A stretch of 64,000 nt of DNA, taken from positions 165,267,860 to 165,331,859 of the forward strand of contig OV050030.1 of assembly GCA_920105625.2 (NCBI GenBank), in the 5' to 3' direction. Origin of the DNA: Clusia tigrina. Its lineage: Eukaryota > Arthropoda > Insecta > Diptera > Clusiidae. Below the pieces are notes generated by a model, which searched no databases, was not told the DNA's origin, and worked only from the letters and a program-made list of their open reading frames with translations. Of this stretch, positions 55,347-64,000 are shown one piece after another; positions within the stretch are counted from its first letter, which is position 1; each line of letters begins with the position of its first letter. A program made the position numbers and the translations under genes.

Positions 55347-56384
55347 ATGAGTGAAAGTGATATTGAAGTTGATAAATTAGTGGTGGATTTGAAAACTATA
55401 CTTAGACCGAGTGAAATTCATCCCAAAATGTCATTTAATCAGTCCGATATGAAAACTCTATTAGAGTTCGCAGTTAATTCTGCACTTGAAAATCAAGCGA
55501 GAGTATTCGAGCAAAAGCTTCTAGAAATGGAAAATAAATTCCGTAGAACATTAGTATCCGCGCCAGAGGTGGAAGTTTTTACTGACGCTGTAATAACTCC
55601 CGGCGTAAAATGTGACGAAACACTAGACATCGTTAAATCTTTGCCTGATTTTGAGGGCAAAATCGAAACATATGTTTCATGGCGGAAAGCTGCGCATACC
55701 GCATATAAAATATTTGAAAATTATGTGGGAAGTTCCAAACATTATCAAGCCTTGGGTATAATTAGGAATAAAATCAAAGGCCCCGCCGATATGGTACTGT
55801 CTTCATATGACACACCATTAAATTTCAAAGCAATTATTAATAGACTTGATTTTACTTACGCTGATAAGCGGCCAATTTACTTAATAGAGCAGGAGCTGTC
55901 TATTCTTCGTCAAGGAAGCTTGACAATAATTCAATACTATGAAGAAATAGAATAGAAATTAACGCTCTTAATAAATAAAACAATAATGACATATGACTCT
56001 GCCATAGCTTCCTCTCTTAATGAAAAATACAGAGCAGATGCACTGCGAGTATTCATCTCGGGAACAAAAAAAGCTCTTAGCGACGTTCTTTTCTCGGCAC
56101 GACCAAAAGATCTGCCATCAGCTTTGGCCTTAGCCCAAGAAGTTGAGTCAAATCATGAGCGTTTTCAATTCGCGAATAATTTTGCAAGAAGTATCGAGGA
56201 AGGGGCTCACCGCAACGAGCATAGACAGCAAAAACATTTGCCCTCCGAAAATAATACTTCTCAACCGGGGAAAAACCCATATTTTAAGCAAAAGACACGG
56301 GATAATAATCAAAACGTAACACAAGAACCACCCCAACCAATGGACATTCACAATTCATCCCGGTTCAGACAACCAATATGGTAA
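55347..56384 (+). pseudogene. Errantivirus gag, stop and frameshift
   Basis: Capsid and RNA-binding protein. The ATG at 55347 (MSESDIEVDKLVVDLK) opens a frame with SLPDFEGKIETYVSWRKAAHTAYKIF and YQALGIIRNKIKGPADMVLSSYDTP, then LTYADKRPIYLIEQELSILRQG-like wording typical of 17.6/297 gag. A TAG at 55953-55955 interrupts it; the same frame goes on to a stop at 56384. Just before that stop the frame changes, and the Gln/Asn/Glu-rich gag tail is in another frame to about 56620. No zinc knuckle is seen. Confidence 0.88.
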
Positions 56385-56599
56385 TGATACCTATCCTTCA
56401 TATCCCAATCAGGCTTCAAAAAGGGCGAATAGTGGTACAGCTAGATATACCGGTCTGAAACAACAAAGAGTAAATCATATCTCACAGTCAAACAATTTCG
56501 AAAATCAAGAGGAAGAAGAATACCAGGATATTGTTGAGTCAGAGGTAACAGATGTAGACGATGAAAATCTGCTTCAAGAGGTGAATTTTTTAGACAAAG

Positions 56600-57000
56600 C
56601 TCCCTGCTGCCGTTTGTAGAGCGAACGATAGCAGGTAGAACAATTAAATTGCTCATAGACACAGGCGCTTCAAAAAATTACGTAAAATCTATCCCAGAAT
56701 TAAAAAACGTAACCTCGGTAAAAGAAAACTTTTTGGTTAAGTGAATTCATGGCTTTAACCCCGTTCAGGAAACATGCCTTCTGCATCTTTTCGATGTCAC
56801 AACAGAATTCTTTTTGCTTCCAAATTTATCAAGTTTTGATGGAATAATTGGGCTTGATCTATTAAATAGAGTAAATGCCACCTTAGACTTTAAGAATAAA
56901 ACTTTAAATACCCGATCTGGATCCGAAATAATTAAATTCAAAAAATGCGCAAGTGTAAATTTTACGGAAATCGAAAACATAGAAGTCCCCCTAGAAATAG
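56600..57000 (+). pseudogene. Errantivirus protease, interrupted
   Basis: The active site KLLIDTGASKNYVKSI is at 56646-56695. A TGA at 56742-56744 breaks the frame, and the C-terminal motif LSSFDGIIGLDLLNRVNATLDF follows at 56825-56890 in the same reading. Its start overlaps the end of gag in a shifted frame, as in related elements. Confidence 0.85.
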
Positions 57001-58441
57001 ATAAAATTTTTAAAAAAATGTTGAAGGAAAGAATATCTGTATTTGCTGACCCAAATGAGGCAATCCCGTATAACACGAATATTATCGCCACAATTCGAAC
57101 AGAAGACGAGGACCCCATTTATTCAAAATTATATCCCTACCCATTAGGAGTTTCAGACTTTGTTAATAGTGAAGTAAATAGTATGCTCAGAGATAATATT
57201 ATTAGGCCTTCAAGATCACCGTACAATAATCCGGTATGGGTAGTAGACAAAAAGGGAACGGAAGAACACGGAAACAGAAAGAAACGCCTCGTTATAGACT
57301 TTCGTAAGTTGAATTCAAAAACGGTTGATGATAAGTACCCTATCCCGAACATAGTTGCTATCCTCTCAAATCTTGGAAAAGCAAAATACTTCACTACCCT
57401 CGATCTGAAATCAGGATTTCATCAAATCCTCCTGGCAGAAAAAGACAGGGAAAAACAACATTTTCCGTAGGAAATGGGAAGTATGAATTTTGCAGGCTTC
57501 CCTTTGGCCTTAAAAACGCTCCAGGAATTTTTCAGCGAGCTATTGACGATGTGCTACGGGAACAGATCGGAAAATCATGCTACGTTTACGTAGATGATGT
57601 GATCATATTCTCGGAAAATATGGAAAATCATGTAAAGCACATCGCAGGGGTTTTGGACAGACTGTATAATGCAAACATGAGGGTATCACGGGAAAAGTCT
57701 ATCTTTTTTAAAGAAAAAGTTGAGTATCTTGGATTCGTGGTATCTCGTGGGGGTATCACAACCAACCCCAGCAAAATAGAAGCAATTGCAAAGTTCGAGC
57801 AACCTGCAACATTGTTCCATTTAAGATCATTCCTTGGCCTAGCGGGCTACTATTGATGTTTCATAAAGGATTTCGCGTCCATAGCTGAACCACTAACGGA
57901 CGAGCTGAAATGGGACAACGGAAAAGTAAGTGCGGGACAATCAAAGAAAATATCTGTTCATTTGGAAGAAAAACAATGTTCAGCTTTTCAAAAATTAAAA
58001 GATATCCTAGTTTCAGAGGACGTCATGCTCCTATATCCCGACTATCAGAAGTCATTTGACTTGACGACAGACGCTTCATCGTCTGGCCTAGGTGCAGTCT
58101 TATCTCAAGATAAGAAGCCAATTGCAATGATTTCGAGAACGTTAAAGGATAACGAGTTAAACTTCGCGACAAACGAGCGTGAACTACTTGCCGTAGTATG
58201 GGCTCTAAAATCTCTAAGAAGCTATTTGTATGGGGTAAAGAACTTGAACATTTACACTGATCACCAGCCACTGACATTCGCGGTTTCAGATAGAAATACG
58301 AACGCGAAAATAAAGAGATGGAAAGCATTTATCGACACGCATAACGCTAAAATTTTCTATAAGCCAGAGGAAGGAAAATTTTGTTGCCGATGCGTTATCG
58401 AGACAAAATGTTCACGCTCTGGAAGAAAATGCTCCCTCTGA
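57001..58441 (+). pseudogene. Errantivirus RT and RNase H, frameshifted
   Basis: RT lead-in YSKLYPYPLGVSDFVNSEVNSML, then KRLVIDFRKLNSKTVDDKYPIPN and YFTTLDLKSGFHQILLAEKDRE. A frameshift near 57465 is followed by the YVDD active site SCYVYVDDVIIFSENM (57580-57625) and VEYLGFVVSRGGITTNPSK. A TGA at 57854-57856 interrupts the same frame. RNase H has FDLTTDASSSGLGAVLSQ, FATNERELLAVVWALKSLRSYLYG and TDHQPLTFAVSD, with D, E and D kept. A final frameshift near 58380 removes the end of the domain. Confidence 0.9.
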
Positions 58442-58531
58442 TCTGGCAGTGAACTTTCGCTAACATACACTATTGAGTCGACTGACAAACCAGTAAATTG
58501 TTACCGAAATCAGATAATTATTGACGAAGGC

Positions 58532-59671
58532 ATGGTAGATTCACGAAATATCAAAATTATGTTCGGACAAAAAACGAGACATATCATATACTTTACTGAC
58601 AGGGAAAACCTGATAGGAAGGGTGTGCGATGCAGTTAATAAAGACGTTGTCAACGCAATCAAGTGCGACTTACCAACATTAGCATTTATCCAAAATAAAT
58701 TGGTCGAAACCTTCCCATCAACTAAATTTTGGCATTCGAACAAGCTGGTTATTGATGTTCATGATAGAAATGAGCAAAGAGAAATAATAGTCGCTGAACA
58801 TGGCAGAGCTCATAGAGCAGTTCACGAAAACGTAAAACAAATTCTGCAAGATTATTTCTTCCCAAAAATGACTCGTTTGACAAGGGAAATTGTCGCAAAC
58901 TGTAGAATTTGTAACAAAGCCAAATATGATCGACATCCACAAAAACAGTGTATTGGCAAAACGTCCGTCCCTAACCAAGTTGGAGAGATTCTCCACATCG
59001 ATATTTATTCAACTCAAAGCAAATATTTCCTAACATGTGTCGATAAGTTTTCGAAATTTGCAATTGTTCAACCTATTGCTTCTAGGACCATAGTTGACAT
59101 CGAGCCATGCATTTTAACACTCATGAATTTCTACCCCCGCACAAAGATCGTATATTGCGATAATGAACCATCTTTAAATTCAGGAACAATTAAATCACTT
59201 TTGAAAAATCGCTTTTACGTAGGAATTATTAATTCTCCGCCTCTCCATAGCAGTTCAAACGGGCAAGTGGAAAGATTCCATAGTACACTATCGGAAATTG
59301 CTACATGTCTAAAATTGGAAAAACACTTGAGCGACACAGTTGAGATAATACTACAGGCAACAATAGAATACAACAAATCAGTCCACTCCGTTGTGGACAG
59401 GAGACCAATTGATATAATACATTCATCTTCACCGGAATTTGAAGCAGAGATAAGGGACAAAATTGCTAAAGCTCAATTATTTTCGTTAAAAGGACATAAC
59501 ACCGACAGAAGAGACAGAACTTTTCAAGTAGGCGACAAAGTATTTTTGAAATTAAATAAAAGACTTGGTAATAAATTAACGCCTTTGTTTGAAGAAGTCA
59601 CAGTGGAAGCCGACCTGGGATCAACGGTCTCAATTAGGGGGAGGGAGGTCCATAAGGACAATTTAAGATAA
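58532..59671 (+). CDS. Errantivirus integrase, open frame of 379 codons
   Basis: Joins the viral DNA to the chromosome. ATG at 58532 is only the first Met in this open stretch; in the natural Gag-Pol it would be part of a longer frame. The HHCC zinc domain (HGRAHRAVHENVKQ ... CRICNKAKYDRHPQ), the three catalytic positions (ILHIDIYSTQ; YCDNEPSLNSG; SSNGQVERFHSTLSE) and the C-terminal part (FQVGDKVFLKLNKRLG) are all present and uninterrupted. It ends 42 nt before the env acceptor site. Confidence 0.9.
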   Translation: MVDSRNIKIMFGQKTRHIIYFTDRENLIGRVCDAVNKDVVNAIKCDLPTLAFIQNKLVETFPSTKFWHSNKLVIDVHDRNEQREIIVAEHGRAHRAVHENVKQILQDYFFPKMTRLTREIVANCRICNKAKYDRHPQKQCIGKTSVPNQVGEILHIDIYSTQSKYFLTCVDKFSKFAIVQPIASRTIVDIEPCILTLMNFYPRTKIVYCDNEPSLNSGTIKSLLKNRFYVGIINSPPLHSSSNGQVERFHSTLSEIATCLKLEKHLSDTVEIILQATIEYNKSVHSVVDRRPIDIIHSSSPEFEAEIRDKIAKAQLFSLKGHNTDRRDRTFQVGDKVFLKLNKRLGNKLTPLFEEVTVEADLGSTVSIRGREVHKDNLR

Positions 59672-59712
59672 AAAAGCGTTCAATACTCACCCTATTCTGT
59701 ATCTTTCTCTAG

Positions 59713-61158
59713 GGCTCGGATCTTACTTGTTTTACTTTTTGTAACAGCAACAACTGGAAAGATTGTGGACTACTCGAATTCGGACTACATTCCCTTAATG
59801 GATGGAAATGCAGTTATTTGGAAGGAATTTAAGTTCCTAAGGCATTCATCAGACTTAGCCATGTACTCGGAAATTGTCGAGGAGACAAAATCACTCATGA
59901 ATCAATTCCCTCTGTCCCATATGAAAAAAATTCTTGAATCCGATATAGGTCATATTACATCATTGCTAGAAACTGTAACCATTCACCATAGGCAGACACG
60001 GAGTCTTAATTTTTTGGGAACGGCTCTTAAAGTTGTTGCCGGGACTCCTGATTTTGCCGACTTTGAAGCACTAAAATTTCGGCAGCAAGAGATTAATGAA
60101 TCAATTAACCGACAGGCAGTTATTAACACAAGAGTTCAGGAAAAGATTAATAATATAACAGAATCTATAAATATTATCATGAAATTTGCAAAGGAAAAAC
60201 AAATAGAAACAGGACACCTTTTTGAAAACTTACTAGCAAGAAATAGAATGGTAATCTCAGAACTTGAAATGTTAATGTTATCAATAACACTCGCAAAAAT
60301 CCAAATTATAAACCCGGCAATGCTTGATTCAGAAGATTTAAATCAAATTTTAAAGGAGCACTCTACCAGTATAACAATAGCAGACTTAATGGAAGTTTCA
60401 TTTGTCACTGTTCTGTTAGATTATAAATTTATACACTTTATTATTAAGTATCCTGATCCTAGCATTGTTTCTAAAAAGATAACCCTGTTTCCTGTTCAGC
60501 GAAATGGTACCATACTGCATTTTGCTGGACATGGTAATGTGGCGGACTGTGAAAATAAAATCGTGCCAATTGGAAATTGTACTGCTACACTTACCGCTAC
60601 GTTTTGCAAAGAGCTACCTTTCACAACTTGTGCGCAACAACTACATTCTGGAGGCATTGCACAATGCAATACCCGTCCCAGTCACCTAGTGCCATTAGAG
60701 GTGGTAGAAGACGGTATCATCATAATAAATGAGGAAACAGCTACAGTAAAGATAGGCAATGAAACAGACAAGCTTATTCATGGCACCTTCCTGCTGACAT
60801 TTGCCGATGAAGTTCACATAAATGGGTCTCAATTCAGAAACACAAAAAACATCATACGACGACACCCAGGTTCTGCAGCATCGACTATGTTAAATATAAC
60901 CGGATATCAGGAGATTTTGAGTTTGCCCTATCTTCAGAGGTTGAACTTCGATAACCTACACTACATTAACAACGTCGAAAGGAAGCTAATGGTATGGCCT
61001 ACGGCGTTCAGCGTACTCACCATCATCGCTCTGGTTATCGGATTTTCAATTCGCAAGAGGTATCAAAATTCAAACAAAAGGAAACAGATATCGTCCCTGA
61101 AAATTGTACTAGACACTTTAAGGAAAACCGAGGACGGCCTTCAATCTAGCGAAGGAGG

Positions 61159-61183
<25 letters not shown>
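59713..61183 (+). CDS. env: Errantivirus env (F-type fusion glycoprotein), open frame
   Basis: Membrane glycoprotein that, in related elements, fuses envelopes with cells. It is open from the splice acceptor (TTTCTCTAG at 59712) to a stop at 61181-61183 inside the 3' LTR. There is no ATG at the start. A hydrophobic signal peptide (ILLVLLFVTATTG) comes first. A furin-like RQTR site lies near 59994-60005, followed by a fusion-peptide-like stretch, long helices, a Cys-rich part (CTATLTATFC, TTCAQQL) and a membrane span WPTAFSVLTIIALVIGF (about 61000-61050), then a basic tail. No stop is seen, unlike gag and pol. Confidence 0.9.
61149..61158 (+). promoter_or_regulatory. Errantivirus polypurine tract
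   Basis: GCGAAGGAGG directly before AGTTAAC of the 3' LTR; also part of the env coding sequence. Confidence 0.75.
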
Positions 61184-62040
<857 letters not shown>

Positions 62041-63710
62041 GTAGGTAGATACGTAAGGCGGCCACCCGAAAATGGCGCACTTAGGCCAAGATTGACCCTT
62101 TGTGATACCGCATGTGACAATAGGTCCCATCCCTTTCAAAGGACCAGCCATTTGGAGCTTTTAATGAAGCTGTTGATGGAGCTAATCTTTTTTTTGAGAT
62201 ATCTCCCAAGGAGTCCAAAAAGTAGTCGCCTAGGAAAGTGCGCCTCCGTCTGGACAAAGCTGGACACGTGCACAACAGGTGAGCAATGGACTCTTCCTCC
62301 TCCTTGTCCATGCAACTCCTGCAGAAGTCATTACAGGCGATCCCCAGCCTACACCCGTGTGTGCCTAGAGTCCAGTGTTCCGTTAAGACGCTAATCACGG
62401 GACCTATGCTTTGTCTATTTAGAGCCAGTAGGTCGTTAGAGCGCTTCACATTTATCTCTGGCCAGGTTTGTCTAGCTATTTTACATCCTGAAAGTTCAGA
62501 CCAGCGCCTGCCCGCTGTTCCTAAGGATATTGTATTTACTAAGAGCTTACATGTGGCAATAGGAATACCGAACTGCGACCAATCTGGTTCCATCGGTATG
62601 GTAGTACCGTCACGGGCAAATTCATCCGCCTTGCAGTTCCCTGAAATATCTCTGTGACCGGGAACCCAGCACAGACGCCGGACGGGTCTGCTTAAATATT
62701 TGAGGCAGCTCTTGACGGCATTTGTAGTGATAATAACCGAATCCAGGGAGCGCAAAGCACCTTGGCTGTAGGACAGAAGGCAAATATCAAGTCCAGATAT
62801 CTTCTTCTTCCTTAGCCAAGACAGTGCTGCCTCTATAGCCGCGACCACTGCCTGAAAATCACTGATGTGATCGGGCGTCCTAAAGGACATGTTAATGTCC
62901 AAATGTTCTGAGAATACACCACTTCCCACCCTACTCTGTAGTTTGGATCCATCTGTGTATATGTGAACCCCTTCTACATGAGGGGGGATGCCATCCTTCC
63001 ATTCGTCCCTGGACTTACTTAGGGCTGTCCACCAAGCAAGCACCCCATAGAAAAGGAGTGGTTGTACCACAGCTCTATATATCCAATACCTTAGGCTGTA
63101 ACCACCATTTTTGGCCTATAACTCTTTTGCAGGAGTACAGAGCTACCTGAGCCTTCTTAATGCTCACGCTTATATTAGCCTTCCAGTTCCGCTTCCTATT
63201 TATGATCACGTCCATATATTTAGCCTCCTCGACAATGTCAATATCTACACCCATTAGTTTTGGAGCAATAAATTGAGGAATTTTTTGTACTTCCTAGTGA
63301 AGAGCACCAGCTTAGTCTTGGTCCATAGTTCAGTAGCCCATTTAGAGAGATTGTTCAGATATGTATTTATCCGAGATACTAATAGCAATATCATCCGCAT
63401 ACGCAACCACCTTGCACCCTTCCCTCTCCAGTCGAACAAGCAGCTCATTTACCGGAAGATTCCAGGTTCCACCTCCAAGTCTCGCATCGCACCGATTATT
63501 GCGACTGATTTGATGTTGTTGAAAGCTCCCTCAATCTCCAGGAAAGCCACTAGGGAGAAATCCTGGTTGTGCAGGGAGCACTCACTACTAGAGACAAAGG
63601 AGTGTAAAGCGGTCTCAACTGACTTACCCTTGAAGTAGGCTTGTTGAGAGACTGACAGCTTCTGTCTTTCTATAGTGAGTGTTGAGAAGGATGGTGGCTG
63701 GAGCTAATGG
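62041..63710 (-). mobile_element. Non-LTR retrotransposon with RNase H, 5' truncated, minus strand
   Basis: Right to left: RT palm (FSLVAFLEIEGAFNNI near 63520-63570), RT remnant with frame changes (63090-63500), the connector VQPLLFYGVLAWWTALSKS (63010-63070), RNase H and the C-terminal Cys/His region (62081-63000). No poly(A) tail is obvious at the left end. The 5' end meets a BEL/Pao integrase remnant at about 63700. A related copy at 40.9-41.97 kb retains about 300 bp that this one lacks at 63010. Confidence 0.88.
62081..63070 (-). pseudogene. Non-LTR ORF2 C-terminus: RNase H and zinc-knuckle region, 329 codons open
   Basis: The longest non-LTR frame in the window. It begins with VQPLLFYGVLAWWTALSKS and jumps straight to DEWKDGIPPHVEGVHIYTDGSKLQSRVGSGVF, the first RNase H motif with its Asp. 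FQAVVAAIEAALSWL holds the Glu motif; the next Asp position reads LLSYSQGALRSLD, with Tyr where relatives have Asp. CWVPGHRDISGNCKADEFARDG is the last RNase H motif. The Cys/His region CRSCMDKEEEESIAHLLCTCPALSRRR follows. Truncated upstream, so not functional although open. Confidence 0.88.
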
Positions 63711-64000
63711 ATTCCACAGGGATTTTGAATAAACAGCTCTTATTGAGATTGCAAATAGACAACCATAGCGCTTCTCCTTGTGGCGGTTTACTGTAACCGG
63801 GATGGGTCCAAAAAGTCTACTCCAGTATATGTGAACGGAGCAGCGTATAATGCTATGCGAGCACGAGGCAACTTTGCCATTTGTGGATTTTGAGGAACAG
63901 CTTTTTTAATTTTACACATTTGACACGAGCGTATGGTAGATTTATAAATTGCGCGAAGTCTCGATATGGAATATTTTTGCCTTAATTCATTGATGACTGT
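63690..64000 (-). pseudogene. BEL/Pao integrase fragment, continuing past the window
   Basis: Minus-strand reading INELRQKYSISRLRAIYKST, CQMCKIKKAVPQNPQMAKLP and APFTYTGVDFLDPSR. This is the zinc domain end and first catalytic Asp (TGVDFLDP) of a BEL/Pao integrase. A stop occurs just after at about 63795, and the remainder is readable in pieces to about 63700, where the non-LTR element begins. The N-terminal half lies outside the window. Confidence 0.85.

Overview
The window is a dense, nested graveyard of transposable elements from an insect, most likely a dipteran. The support is: errantivirus-type LTR elements whose LTRs begin AGTTA, copia elements with the copia-type primer-binding site GGTTATGGGCCCAG, Jockey-, RTE- and RNase H-bearing non-LTR elements, a RepHel Helitron with 64-73 nt introns, a deleted mariner/Tc1 element, and one exon of a pickpocket-type (DEG/ENaC) channel gene. 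Species cannot be decided from this. The DNA is AT-rich, with one clearly GC-richer stretch (about 45.1-49.9 kb). Almost every coding region is broken.

Layout. 1-5673: Ty3/Gypsy element of mdg1/412 type (+), entering from outside the window and ending in a 3' LTR that abuts (probably sits inside) a copia element (-, 5674-7444). 8199-8767: internally deleted mariner/Tc1 element with both terminal inverted repeats. 9.99-10.92 kb: noncoding dispersed repeat, with relatives at 24.0-24.5 and 42.96-43.3 kb. 12.04-14.62 kb: non-LTR element with RNase H (+). 15.0-18.98 kb: second copia (+) with a 5' LTR and no 3' LTR. 19.86-22.05 kb: Jockey-clade element (-). 24.59-25.12 kb: RTE-like fragment (-). 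25.72-26.33 kb: Jockey-like fragment (+). 26453-37957: Gypsy element of 17.6/297 type (-) with both LTRs, split in its 5' leader by a 5.5 kb Helitron (about 31.4-36.9 kb). 40.9-42.8 kb: two non-LTR fragments in opposite orientations. 44.03-44.39 kb: pickpocket-like exon (-). 44.44-45.12 kb: errantivirus env tail plus LTR (-). 45.12-50.25 kb: GC-rich Gypsy element with protease, RT, RNase H and a decayed env but no integrase (+). 50.5-53.4 kb: another Gypsy gag-pol remnant (-). 54739-61472: a full errantivirus with near-identical 314 bp LTRs, lying inside a (TA)n array. 62.0-63.7 kb: RNase H-bearing non-LTR element (-). 63.69-64.0 kb: BEL/Pao integrase fragment (-).

How the parts work. In each LTR element gag makes the particle, protease/RT/RNase H/integrase copy and insert it, and env (where present) is a membrane fusion glycoprotein. 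The 54.7-61.5 kb errantivirus is the most informative. Its integrase and env frames are open, its gag and pol have several lesions, and its env lacks an ATG but follows a clean 3' splice site that could complete a start codon from a donor in the leader. I see no complete host gene, no RNA gene and no CRISPR. The best new leads are the composite Gypsy/Helitron locus with an LTR that carries an extra primer-binding site, the hairpin minisatellite in the Helitron, the errantivirus within (TA)n, the possible heat-shock-like promoter near 22.9 kb and the pickpocket exon.
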